DNA from: Armillaria gallica
Taxonomy: Eukaryota > Basidiomycota > Agaricomycetes > Agaricales > Physalacriaceae
DNA length: 64,000 nucleotides
Direction: 5' to 3'
NCBI GenBank assembly: GCA_037576215.1
Contig: JBANDB010000015.1
Coordinates: 1,240,001 to 1,304,000 of the forward strand
Shown here: positions 45,741 to 57,190 of the stretch, in pieces
Layout: each line of letters opens with the position of its first letter
How positions within the stretch are numbered: position 1 is the first letter of the stretch
Position numbers and translations under genes: made by a program
Notes under the pieces: generated by a model
What the model saw: only the letters and a program-made list of their open reading frames with translations
What the model was told of the DNA's origin: nothing
Databases searched by the model: none

Positions 45741-47620
45741 AGCCGTTCCGTCGATGAGCTAGCATGCATCCGAGTCGCGAAATTCAGTCCGCGACCATCC
45801 CTTCATTTAGCTGATGCCTGCCAGATCGTCCCTCCCTCCGCCAAAAGGTGAGGGCACTCCCGACCATGCGACCGTCCCCCATCCTTGTATGCTATTAATA
45901 GAAACACCCTCCCTCCTTCCCGTCGACCCCTCCGCAAGCATGCCCGTCCATGCTAATAATAGATTAGGCCCCTCCCTCCGCATCCACGCCTGCACTCCGT
46001 CCACTCCCTCCTCCGCAGACGACCCCGTCTCCGCACCGACCTTAACGCGTCCTCCGCTACTCGTGCACGCCTGCCATCCACGTGTTAGCTGCATTCAAAG
46101 GTTACGTCTAGTGCACGTACCATTCCGTTCCGTTTGCTGTACCCCTTCAAGTCTTCATATCGTTGCTCCCGCTTCACACTCTCGCCATGTTAACAAAATA
46201 TAAACTTTTATTTCACTACCTGTGCGAGCCCCAATTAGCTAAAACGTAAGCAAAACCGATGAGAGAACTCTTACCTGGTACATCTATCTCGCACTATCTG
46301 TAGTCTTGGGGGCGCCGTTAGTATCGAATAGAGGTGTCATCAAAGATACCTTACCTTATTAATCCAAAAATGCCTCCACGCATTCAACAAAACCCTATAA
46401 AGACACGAGTCAGCCGTGCAAAAAGCCTTCAAGGTCAATACACGTACCCTGGTGGCGCCCCAAGGACCTTGTTCACCCATCGATCCCGCTCGCCAGCCGT
46501 CTCAGTGAATATATAGTCGATGCCAGGCGATCCCAACCCCTTAACGAGCGCCTCAAACACGGTGACCTGCCCAATGGGAAGGTGCCGTCAGCAAGAGCCG
46601 AGTCGTAGGGAGGATCACATACCCTTTGCCCGTCGTCTGCTCGTTCCAGTGAGGATGGGACGGCCCAATCCGCCGTTATCCTTCCCGTACCTTCAGCCTC
46701 ACAGCTGATCACGTCGTTCATGTCATGTCAATAGGGAAAGGAACCATGAAACAGCCATGCGTGCGTACCTTATACCTTCCCGACATCGTCATTTCCCAAT
46801 GCAACCTCACTGAATCTAACCGTTAGCTTCTAGTCAAGGATTGAGGGTCAGGCCTCACCGACAGAATCAAACCCGTTGTACCAGTATCACGCTGTATCCA
46901 TCCTCGACCTCCGTTATCGATCCCTCCCTCCCTCTAGAAACGCGGCAACAAAACGTGGAGTGATTGGACGAGAGGGCGCACTGTTGGATGTGCGGAGCAA
47001 CTTGTCCGGCTCGCCGTCACTGTGTTCGCCGTGCCGGAAAGGGGATCGACAGAATTCTAGACAAGGTTAGCAAGAAGAAAATGGACAATAGTCAGCATAC
47101 GCACCTCCATCCAGTTTCTAACTCCCCGTGAATTCAATGGGCTTTGAATTTTGAGTTACCCTGCAGGAAATTTCGTTAGCAAACGTTTACAATACCGAGA
47201 TACAAAAGGCTTACCTCATTGATTTTTCCCACAGAGAACAAGTCCAGCATTAGCGAGTTAGCTACTACGAGAAGACTAAGGGAAAAAATGAATAAGGGGG
47301 CGTCAAAGAAGAAACGAGCTCACCATCGAGCTTGATGGTCAACAACGTGGTGGTGAAGAAACTCATAGATAATCAGATCCTGCCCAAACAAGCAGGATTC
47401 ACGTCACGGGACCACGACGCGCCGAAGACGCGAGTTGGGCTCCAGGCGAGAAACTCGTCATGCAAAACGAGCATGCCATACTCGCCATCCAGCATAACGA
47501 GCAGAAAATATTCACATGGCTTGGCGCGCCACCGAGGTCGCCGTACTTTTGAATTTGGAAAGATGTTATTTAAGGAATCCAGATTTATCATCCTTGGTAG
47601 TGCGTAGATTTCCCCCGGAC
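45740..47620 (-). pseudogene. Module C, copy 2 (best preserved copy of an unrecognised multi-exon gene)
   Basis: Minus strand. Exon-like pieces: DEFLAWSPTRVFGASWSRD (47373-47470) up to a GTGAGC donor; a piece after TTTCCTGCAG (near 47160); SHP..NPRF-type piece and VAAF (around 46930-47010); MNDVISCEAEGTGRITADWA (46640-46721); an exon reading VTVFEALVKGLG, then YIFTETAGERDRWVNKVLG (46440-46570); and LLLAW/GMLAEGS near 45830-46000. The 46.5-kb exon and donor are clean. The first piece is homologous to one in the transporter modules (ASWSRD...VVELDG near 60200), so module C and the transporter 5' part are related. No known domain recognised. Confidence 0.5.
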
Positions 47621-48120
47621 TCGGGACTGAGCAACATGCCTTTGACAGCTTAGTCAGTATACAAACAAGCACCGAGAGCATACCAGGCTCGAAAGAACTA
47701 CGAGGTCAAAAATGAACCAGCCGACAAGGAGAGTCGGCAGAGTGCAGATCAGCCCGAAGATGGAATTCGTTTGCGAACGTCTTTTGGGGGAGACGTCATT
47801 TAAAATGAATTGATTTTGAAACATATTGTACACCTACAGATGTTCGCACAATCAACAGGAACAGCTGAGTGAAATGGCCTACCTTCCAGAGCGGCTTTGG
47901 GAGACGGTTTGACGTCCTCCTGCGATGCTATCCTTTCGTGAACCTAATTCCTCCCTTAATCTAGCAGGTATTCCTCCAGATAATCGTCACATTGTATTTT
48001 GAGGGTGAGGGTATTCGTGTCTTCAGTTGATTCCATCAAATCTGTCAGTCGCACGCATTATCGGGCTCAAATCCATCTCGTAATTCTGAAGGAAACATTT
48101 TGACAGGTGGCGTATTTTCG
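47620..48120 (-). other. Possible 5' end of module C; hydrophobic stretch
   Basis: The minus strand near 47690-47770 reads LICTLPTLLVGWFIFDLVVL and meets a GTATGC donor, a plausible membrane segment of an exon. Further upstream MESTEDTNTLTLKIQCDDYL is open. It is not present at the matching place beside the other module C copies, so it could not be checked. Confidence 0.3.
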
Positions 48121-48162
48121 TGCGGTTCGAAAGAATGAGCCTAGCTGCTTCTACGAGTGCCA

Positions 48163-49480
48163 GTAGATTACTAGATAATGGTATAAAGAAGGTGTGTTTA
48201 TTCGGCAGCCTTACTTACCATTTCCATTTCCTTCTCACTTCCTCCCCTCCCAAAATAACCAATCCCATCGTGCGCAGAGCGGGCGTATCGAGTGTCTTGT
48301 TGAAATGGGCGTTCATGTCCAAAACAGCCAAGCCCGGCTTCCAGTTCAAGTTGCCGGCGGCAACTCTGCTCTGCTCTCGCCATGATGCCGCTATATCCTT
48401 CGCCTCTCCTTTTGTCCCTCAGCGCTCATTCTCGACCCTTCAAGACGATTCCAGTATACTCCCAAGAGATTTGAATATTCTGTGAGTCCAAATCAATGTT
48501 GATTTCAATAATATTTACCTTTCGTTTCAGCCCATTTTTCCAAACGCGCAAGAGCTCAAGATCAAGACCGGGATTTCAGAAAATTTTGCCCTGCGGCGAG
48601 CGAAATCACGCTGAAGGGGAGGAGTTCGATGTCAGTGCGGGCATCCCCCACAGATCCAATGTGAGTTCGCGTGCATGCAACATGATATATCTCACACAAA
48701 CCCTTGTCCTTCAGCGTGGCTCCGCTGCTGCCTTCTCTTAACGTTGATTCTCTCGACAACCATCCTACCTCTGCCAACGAAGACGATGACTGCGTTCAAT
48801 TGGAGGCCCCAATTTTGCGCCAAGACGACGTATCGACTCCCGCCGAGAAGGGTCGTGGATGCATAGAATGCTCATTGGATGGCAATGGAGGATGGGCGAA
48901 GACTGAGAAGCATGGAGAGAGTACGTCTATTCACTCCTTACACGCATTCTGAGGTACTAATCCTTGCCATAGCCCGAATCCCTCCAAATGCCGTGACATC
49001 CTACTATCCTCACAGAACCACGACTTCTTTGTCAGGCTCAATGCACCGTCGCGTTGAAGGACGCAATTTCGGCCAAAGACGATGTATCGCCATCCGGCAA
49101 ACAGGATTTCTGGACACGTAGGGAGCATGCGACGGCGGCAGGCAGAGGGGTATGGGGCTCGGGGATGAAGCTAAGCTTGAAGGCCCCTTCACCCCTCACG
49201 CGCATTCAGGGGTACTCAATCCCCGCAAAGATCGACTCCCTCCATCCGCCTCATCGATTAACACGTGGAAGTGCATCCTTGAAGAGAACGTCAGTGTGCG
49301 CGTCAACAAACAACACTAGGCGCTCTCCTCCAGTCGTGAAGGGAAGGTGGATCCCTGCCAGACCCGGTATATCTCCCAAACCTGTAGGCCCTTTCCCTGT
49401 CAAGCGCGCCGCGTAAAAGTTTGGTCTTACTCTCTTGTCTAGCATGCACGGAAAATTACTCACCCTCCCGTTTTATCTCT
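48163..49480 (+). pseudogene. Unrecognised gene Z, copy 3 (best preserved)
   Basis: Plus strand, several exons. ATG at 48135 begins MSLAASTSASRLLDNG with a GTGTGT donor. After GTGCGCAG comes AGVSSVLLKWAFMSKTAKPG and RSFSTLQDDSSILPRD with a GTGAGTCC donor near 48481. After CGTTTCAG comes PFFQTRKSSRSRPGF and GEEFDVSAGIPHRSN with GTGAGTTC. Then LPSLNVDSLDNHPTSANEDD and ILRQDDVSTP follow, up to GAGAGAGTACGT. Joining the last two needs a one-base adjustment, so it is probably damaged. Part is repeated in tandem at about 49000-49150. Copies at 16.4 and 18.5 kb are more decayed. No known domain. Confidence 0.4.
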
Positions 49481-50640
49481 GCCTCGTTCATCTCAGACGC
49501 GACTCGCGAGAAACATGGACCCACACGTTCCGTGTTTCAGATCTTTGTCTCTGAGGAATCAGCGGGGCGGTTGAACTCCATTCCGATTCCCAACACGGTA
49601 CGATGCACCCATAAACAGGTACGTCCCGGGTTAAAATACCGAATTTTAGTAAAACTAAAATGGGAAGCTTGGTTTTAGCTCGATATACGAAGGATTTGCT
49701 ACCCGAGCACTGGACTCGGTATCCTTCCCGACTCGCTCTATGTGGGCTCCCTGCCGAGCGCGATACATCAACCCTGTTTCTTGACGCCAAGTCAACAGTA
49801 GCGGACGTCACAGCCAAGGTTGCTTGAGACAGTTTTTACCCGGATGCCCGAGGATCTGCAGAAGTGATATATGATCGAGAGAGGTGGACCTATGGATGTC
49901 AACTGGGATGTGGGCTAGTGTGTGTGTACCGGCGGGGTGCGTTCTCTCGTGACTGTAGGAAGTACACGCACCCATAAACAGGTACGTCCCAGCGCTGAAT
50001 ATTTGAATACTAAAGCTAAGCAGAGCTAAAAGGGTTTCAGGGATTCGAGCACTGTCGTCCTGAGGCTCTGTATCTTTCCCATACACACGTGAAGTAAGAG
50101 AGGACAAGGGACTCTCCTTGCATTCCGCGTGTCAGATTTCCGACCAAACCCTCTCCCTCGTACATCGCGCCCACCAGAATGCACTGGAAAGGGTGTCAGC
50201 GCTCCAAGCGTTGGGTAGATGTCCAGACTCGGCATCTTTCCACCACGCCCTATATGGATTCGCTCTCAAGCGCGGTACATATAACATCAGCCCCTGGTTC
50301 TTGATGCCAAGTCAACAGCAGAGCAACATCTTACTCCCCACATCCAAGCTGACTCACCGCCGCAGGGGACAATGTTCAGCCGGAGGGCGGATGTCTAAAT
50401 TGGAGGATCTGCAACAGAGACGTGTGATCGAGAGATGTCACCTACGAGCGTCAACTAGAGTGCTGATAGTGACATACCTCTTTGAGTTAGTGTGTGGGCG
50501 GGGTGCCGTCGCGTTCTCATGACGTTCTCAGTCTGACTTAGGGCACGGAGAGAATTAGTTTACTTGTACTCGAGTCGAGATACATAATCTAGATGGGACC
50601 GAAGCTAGTTGCAGAGGGAGTGCAGTGCTTATGATATTTG
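49480..50640. repeat. Repeated 3' flank of transporter module (copy 3)
   Basis: Contains two partial copies of one block (cccataaacaggtacgtccc at 49611 and 49971) and the block homologous to 5410-5780 and 21870-22245 from 50250. The first relates to the tandem array at 4.1-5.2 kb. Confidence 0.55.
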
Positions 50641-51246
50641 TAAACACCGTATAGCTGTAAACCACAGTATGATTGGAATTGAGGACGTATGGAATGGATG
50701 ACACGCTATGATAGGTTGCGGTATTTGATGCTGAGAAAGCGTACAACAAATGGTGGTACAGTAAAAGTATAGAGCTAGAATGCACCGATTGGGATTACAG
50801 TAACTGCTTTGGGCTCTGAGGCGAGCAACTTGGAGAGGCCGACCTAGTAAGCGATGAAGGCGGCGATGATGCCAAACGCGCCCCTGATTTGGCGAGACTG
50901 GGAAGGTGTGAGCTAGCGAAGAGGAGGAGAGAGAAGACGTGTGCGGTGCGGATGGTAACCTTGCGGACAGCGCAGACAACTCTGTACAGGCGAGAAGCAT
51001 AGGCGTGACAGGAAGACAGCCGAAGCGGACGATGAACGAGGCGGACTTGCAAGTTGCGGAGCGAGGTGATACTGCGTACACCGGCGTTAGCAATAAGTAG
51101 TGAGGCGAAGGAAAGGGACGGACAAGGGTGGAGTGGTGACTACCATCCACGCAAAGGTACAGGGCGAGGGCAGAAGAGTGCTGTGCCGTATGCGTCCATG
51201 GTGGTGAACGCGATAGGAGGGACGCACGTCTCATAGCTTGTTGCAT
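50629..51246 (-). pseudogene. GPR1/FUN34/YaaH-type transporter remnant, copy 6
   Basis: The last exon reads LAKSG, then AFGIIAAFIAY in shifted frame (one base lost in the GG run) and ends IPIGAF followed by TAG at plus 50775-50777. The preceding exon carries SASFIVRFGCLPVTPMLLAC. An exon further upstream includes MDAYG. The module lies between a repeated flank and the 5' blocks exactly as in copies 1 and 3. Confidence 0.55.
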
Positions 51247-52706
51247 CTCACATCCAAGGTCGTCGACGGGCTCATCCGAGTCGCGTCTCCCTAGCGAGCA
51301 CTCCCTCCCATCCTAGCCAAGAATAGAAGACACCCATGCCCCCTGCATCTCTATCCGTCCCATAGACACCTCCCTCGGCGTGCACACACCCTCCCATCTC
51401 TTCTGCTCGGCGTTGCCCATACCTACACTTGTCTGATCTGCACGTACTCGAGTTAGTGACAAAAGAGCTGCGGGGAGTAAGCCTATGTACCCTAGGGAGC
51501 CCGTCCCAAACCCCGTCTGAGTCCCTGCCTGTCGAATCGAGGACCATCACCCTTATCGATGGCGGCACACGCGTGAACCATTCTTCTGAAAAGACGGCCT
51601 GAGTGGAGATCAAGGTAGGGGCAATGTTACGTTGCAACAATCGAGATGGGACCTGATCAACATGAGCAAGGCCAAATCTCGTTCACAAAGCAATACACGC
51701 ACCTCTGCCCATACAACTAGCACTCCCTCGAGAATATCGTCTGTCATCCTCCCTTGGAATCCTGACAGCGGTGGCCAGAGTAATCGTTAGCCCTCGTTCA
51801 AATCAGCTTGGAAAATGGCTTACCGAGCCTAATGACCATGCTCGTGATAAATGTTGAACTCGTGCTCATCGGGAAAAAATCGTGACATCGACAGCATACG
51901 GAGCCGCTCTGATGAACGTCGCATGAGCCAAAGGTGAAAAGAATGGGGAAAGGCCACCTACCATTGCGTAGGCTGAGTGGATTCGTCAGCGGTGTATCGG
52001 GGCGAGGGGCCGCCTAGGGAAAGAAAGGAATGGTAAGCCACATATAACAAGGGTCAGTATACATGCCCTTACCCGGTAATCAAATCGTACTGCTGGAAAT
52101 TTCGTTAATAGACGCTGCCAACGCAGAGATGTAAAAAGCTTACCTTTCTTGATTTTTCTCCCCCATTCCACACGCTGTCGGGTCACACGACGCCAGAAAT
52201 ACAGCTGAAGGAAGTGATAAAGAGAATTAAATCAAACCTGAGCTCACTGTTGAGCTCGACGACGAGATCGTGGCAGTCAAGAAGTAAAAACTCGATTACC
52301 AAAAAGTCGCCCAAACGAGCTACTTTCCAGTCACGAGACCACGACGCGTCCACCCACGCAACTCACGCCGAGTTAAATTCTCTCTCATTCTCATCATGCA
52401 AGACAATGACGATGGAGGGCTTGACACGAGGAGAGTGGTGATGTTATTGGGCACATCAATAAGAGAATGTATTGACTTGTAGGATCAACAACTTTAGGTT
52501 CTGTGAAGCCCCACTGTTCTTGTACCATTAGTCCCCAATATACACTCAGAGTTTACCATTCTATAGTCCGTACTTCTATCCTAGTTTCATGGTGTCTGAT
52601 TCTATGTCACAGCAACAGCATCTGTGTTTTCTTGTGAGGGCTGGTGAGATGTAGGAATTCCTGGAACTTGGGGTGTTTTGCGATCTACCTTTATGAGCCC
52701 AGGAGA
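51246..52706 (-). repeat. 5' part of transporter module, copy 6, and spacer to DUF6535 copy 4
   Basis: Blocks as in 6420-8330. From about 52440 CpGs become rare and the sequence is the spacer shared with 7700-8330 and 24150-24750 (tcctggaacttggggtgttttgcgat). No gene recognised. Confidence 0.5.
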
Positions 52707-55488
52707 TTAACCACACTGTGAAACTCCATACCTGTGAGTATTTCAATGCATTGTGCTCTCTGTCACTGTTGCACTGTCAGATCAAGAACATGAATCAGCA
52801 AAGGAAGATGGACTCACCGAGATGAACCGGGAATTTCATACAGCCAGGGCAACTGGTCTACATCTTTATACACATCAAAAGCATACTGTGGTAGAGACTT
52901 GTTGTCATCACTATGGGCCAGCATATTCTGCAGCTCCCCGATTACAACAACGGCCAGAACACACTTGAGAAGGTCCCATTTGTGGAATTCCTTTCCTGAT
53001 GCCCACTGCACTAATTGTGTAAGACACCCTGGCCAGACATTTTTCATGGCAGGATGTAGTGCCCACTCATAGAGGACAATCTCATGATGTTCTTGAATGA
53101 GAAGTAACATAACTTTGAAGAGTCCATCAATCGAAAAGAGGGGATAATGTAACAGGTTGAAGGAAGTTTTATAGGATTTAGAGTGGTCCATGGGTAGAGC
53201 TGGAGGCAGGTTCAGGGAAGATGATATGAGACATCCCAGGGCATGAGGCATCATGTCATTCTCTGAGCTCTTGTCACCACCCACAGGTGAATGAAAGTAA
53301 CACTGATAAGCAACAGAATAGAACCGTATGCCTGGAGGTACAAGTTTTATGAAAGAGTGGTATTTGTGAAGAATGATGAATATCTTGCATACAAGTGTTT
53401 GAAGGTCTGGGCTGACAACAACAAAAGCCTCGGAGGAAAGCAATTGGTATAACATAGACACAATGACCAAGTCCCCCTGGCCACAATTAGGGTAGAGAAT
53501 GCCAGTGCATTCAATGATGATAAGAGAAGTTTCGATTAGCTGCTTTTGGTTTGAGGCATGCACTGATTTGCACAGTCTCTGCTCCATGTGGGAGATCAAT
53601 TTGAGGATGATACGCAGATCAAGAGCAAAGGAGCTGGTGGCAGTACGCATTGTAATGGGAAGTGGCCAGTAACGAGATAAACAGCGAAGAATGAACTCCC
53701 TCATCTCATCTGTAGGCTTGTCAATAGTAGTGATCTCTCTGCTCTCTCCTTTAGACAAGGGTCTCGCAATGATTTTCATAAGTTCAAGCTCTAATTCCAA
53801 AGCAGCATTGCAATAGCCAGCCACAGAGATGATCTCATGGACTAGCCCCTTCCACACCACTGAGTGCAAGGTGAGGGAAGAGCATTGCGGGCCTTGAAGG
53901 ATTCTGAGAAAAGCAGCTAATGCATTCTGGCAACCTGTCATGGAGAACAGTGTCATTTTTAGCTGCTCATTGCAACACTGATCTGCCATGTGATCACGGT
54001 CAGGGAATACACCGGCAAAGAAATGATTAGGCTGAAGGAGTATACAGGCTCTATAGTAGAGCTCCAACTCTCTCTCAACATCAGGAGATGGCACAAGTGG
54101 TTCAATGTGCTGTATCTGATGCTCCAGAGGTACCATAAGAGCAGATCTATATTCATCTGGTAGCCATTTTAAAGTGGCGGAGGACATTCCAGCAATGGCC
54201 TGCAGCACACTTTGATGCACGGAGGCATTAGATGTGGAGGAGTGCAGCCATTGTAGTGATTGTGCATCCACTTTAGCAGCATACTTTTGAACATGAGCAC
54301 GCTCAATTTCCTTCAGAGTAGGACATTGTAGGGGGGAAATTGCATTGCGTATGTAGGGATTGGAGTCGTTGTACGGGTACCTGCGTAAATAAAAAGTGTA
54401 ATGATCCGGATATCGTCGAATGATTAAAATGGGTGTAATAAGACGGTTGTAGAAGAATCGATACAGATGGTGGATGTAAAATGCCAACGGGACCTTGTAC
54501 GGACAGTACGGATGGACCAGGGGAAGGATTAGCGCAATGATGTAGGCCATGTATATCACTGCACCAATGATAGATACTAGCCAGGCCACTTTCATTCCCA
54601 GAGAGGATAGGAAGATAGCAAGGCCAGCAAAGAAAAGCGCCAAAGAAGCATGAAGGAGGACAGGAAGCAAGCCAATGATCATAGGTACCTGCCATGTCTG
54701 TAGTCCAGCGTATCGCAAGTGTCGGATTCTTGCACGATCGCGTGCGGAGCTGTCGGAGACGATGGCGACGTATTGGTGGAGCCACTGCTTGACCAAAACG
54801 GCAACCAGGGCAGTGATGAGGCTGAGAGTCAGACTCACGAACCACAAGCTGTTCACCCATTCGTCGGAACGGCTCACGGAAAAGAAGTCGGTGGGAGAGG
54901 AAGGAATAGAGATTTGGGAACCATTCGACGCCGTGGCCTTGAGGATTTCGAGGAGAAGGATTGCGGATGCCTGGTTGTAATCCGGTTGCATATTTTGCGA
55001 CGTTTGTACCACAAAGGTTGTAAGCACAGCAGAGAAAAGACCAGCCTTTGATGATATTAGACTTTTTAGAGCCCGATTTTGGAAGGAGACGTGAAACGCA
55101 CAAAAACAAGTAGGACATCAATGGTATCCCGCCACTCTGCCAACATATTGGCGTCGAAATCGGCCGCTTCTTCATTGTAGATGGGCCATATTCGTGCATT
55201 CTTGGACATCTCTTGGCCATAAGGATCAAGCTGAGGGTAGCGTGTCCTATAGTCGCGTGGAGCAGTGCCTGATACCATTTTAAATTAAATACCATCGTAG
55301 CGGAACAGTCGAAGAAAATCGAACATACCGACTCCCCACGAATGCAGCTGATTCTTGTTCAGTCCAAAAAATGTGCCGCTTGGAGGGTCTCTCTGAGCTC
55401 CAAGGTCAGGTGCGGGAACACGACCACCAGTTGCAGCTGAAGGTTGGTCGGGAGGTGACTCTGCGCCATTCCCATCAGTGTCAGCCAT
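52707..55488 (-). CDS. DUF6535 domain-containing membrane protein, copy 4 (intact)
   Basis: Four exons: 55329-55488, 55102-55268, 52818-55045 and 52707-52731. Introns are 60, 56 and 86 bp, with donors GTATGT, GTGCGT and GTGAGT, acceptors TCAG, AAAG and ACAG, and phases 1, 0, 2. Total 860 codons including stop, giving 859 residues. I chose ATG at 55486-55488 because the following MADTDGNGAESPP is conserved in copies 1-2. The DUF6535 core spans about residues 75-290: WPIYNEEAADFD, a first span (LLVFAGLFSAVLTTFVV, about 105-123), WVNSLWFVSLTLSLITALVA (173-194), and two further spans at about 232-257 and 261-283. The remaining 575 residues are soluble-looking, with no known domain. The last exon encodes only RYGVSQCG. 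The family is expanded in Agaricomycetes and its function is unknown. The stretch around 54310-54480 differs strongly from the other copies. Confidence 0.85.
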
Positions 55489-55860
55489 GCTCGAAATCGA
55501 TAGAGGACAAGTCAGTATCATTGACATCCAAAGCACAAAGGACTCACTTGGGAGAATGTAGTGGGTGTCAAGAACAAAGAGGCGGCGAGTGCTTGCTGGT
55601 GCCGTTTGATCGAACCTTATCACTGTCAAAGCGCTGTATGCTTGTGTTGTGCTGTCCCGCAAACACATCGAAGTTCATAACTGGTGACACCAACACGTAA
55701 GGTAGTGGTTTGTGCCAAGAGCGGCTCGTGGCATTCTCAGTCTGGCTTATGGCACGGAGAGAATTACCAGCTTACTTGTGCTTAAGTCGAGATACATAAT
55801 CTAGATGAGACGAAGGTAGTTGCAGGGGGAATACAGTGCTTATGAGATTTGTACGCACCA
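55489..55860. promoter_or_regulatory. Upstream region of DUF6535 copy 4, with probable 5' UTR intron
   Basis: On the minus strand a donor GTGAGTCC near 55548 and an acceptor TTTCGAG directly before the ATG suggest a 5' UTR intron of about 55 bp. The same pair is seen at copy 3. No TATA box or other clear promoter element. The region is nearly identical to 44011-44365. Confidence 0.35.
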
Positions 55861-56420
55861 TATTATTGTATTATAATGATAGCACGGGCATAATTGTAAA
55901 CCTCGGTTGGAACTGAGGACGCGTGGAATGGACGATACGTTATGATAGGTCGTGGTATTTGATGCTGAGAAAGCGCACAACAAACGAGGTATAGTAAAAC
56001 TAAGGGGCTAGAATGCGCCGAGTAGAGTACAGTAGCGGTTTTAAGCTATGATGCGAGTGACGCGGTGAGGCCGACGTAGTAAGCGATGAAGGCGGTGATA
56101 ATGCCAAACGCGCCCCTGATTTGGCGAGACTGGGTAAGTGTGAGCTAGCGGAGAGAAGGAGGAGAGAGAAGACGTATGCGGTGCGGATGGTAGCCTTGCG
56201 GACAGCGCGGACAACTCCTAACAGGCGGGACGCATAGACGTGACAGGAAGACAGCCGAAGAGGTCGATGAACGAGACGGATTTGCGGAGTGAGGTGATAC
56301 TGCGTACACCGGGGTTAGCAATAAGCGGTGAGGTGAAGGGAAGGGACGAACAAGAATAGAACGGAAGAGAGCTCGGATGCATCAACGCCGTATGCATCCA
56401 TGGTGTCGAGGGACGCACGT
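55860..56420 (-). pseudogene. GPR1/FUN34/YaaH-type transporter remnant, copy 7
   Basis: Same position relative to DUF6535 copy 4 as copy 5 has to DUF6535 copy 3. The last exon retains the AFGIITAFIAYYVGL region but has lost a base in the glycine run, and the C-terminal LPIGAF end is deleted (sequence around 56020). The preceding exon reads SITSLRKSVSFIDLFGCLPV. CpG-rich. Confidence 0.5.
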
Positions 56421-57190
56421 CTTATAGCCTGTATGTATGCTGCATCTCACATCCGAGGACCGAAAAGCGAGCACTCCCTCCCATCCTAGCTAAGAATAGA
56501 AGTCACTGGTACCCCCTGCATCTCCACATCTATCCATACACCTCCCTCGGCGTGTACACACCCTCCCGTCTCTTCCGCTCATCGTTTCCCGTTCCTACAC
56601 TTGTCCGAGTTAGTGACGAAAGTGCCGCGGGAAGTAAGTTCACGTACCCTAGCGAGCCCATCCAAAACCCGGCCGGCTTGTGGAATGTCACGTACCGTGG
56701 GGGAGTGGGGGATGTTGACGCGGAATTGAGCTGCAACAAGCGAGAGGGAACCTGATCAACATTAGCAAGGCCAGATCGTTCCAAAAGCAATACACACACC
56801 TCCGCCCATATATCTAGCGCTACCTCGGGAATATCTCCGCCATCTTTCCCTTGAAATCCTGAGTGGTGGCCAGAGAATTGGTTAGCCGCGTTCAAGCCAG
56901 TTTAAGGAAGGGCTTACCGAGCCTAACGACCCCGCTCCCAGTAATCTCTTCAATTTGTGCACGTCTGTTGCCATCCGACGGAACTCGATATTATCGCCAG
57001 CGTGCGGGGCCCTTCCGATGAATGCTGCATGAGGAAAACGTGAGAAAAATAGAGACATTGTGTACTGTTGTGTAGGCGACGTGAACGAACGAGCTATGGA
57101 AGAAATCATCGGCGGCGCGTTGCAGGGCGAGCCTAGGGAAAGAAAAGGAACGCCAAGCCACGTAGAACGAGAGTCGGAATCAAATCATGC
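56420..57190 (-). repeat. 5' part of transporter module, copy 7
   Basis: Contains the clearest form of one exon-like block: MSLFFSRFPHAAFIGRAPHA, then FRRMATDVHKLKRLLGAGS, ending at a GTAAGCCC donor near 56920. The relatives at 7040-7200, 23430-23590 and 59690-59880 read similarly, with lesions. Product unknown. Confidence 0.45.

Noticed and set aside
46919..46935. G-quadruplex in the repeated ccctccctccctc tracts of module C
   Set aside because: Only three G runs on the opposite strand at this site; not enough for a standard quadruplex.
50629..51246. 205-codon frame as one intact gene
   Set aside because: It reads through introns (visible branch sites and CAG acceptors) of the GPR1-like remnant; not a real uninterrupted product.
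54303..55295. 330-codon minus-strand open frame
   Set aside because: It runs through exon 2, an intron and exon 3 of DUF6535 copy 4 in the wrong frame. The correct frame has conserved splice sites and homologues.
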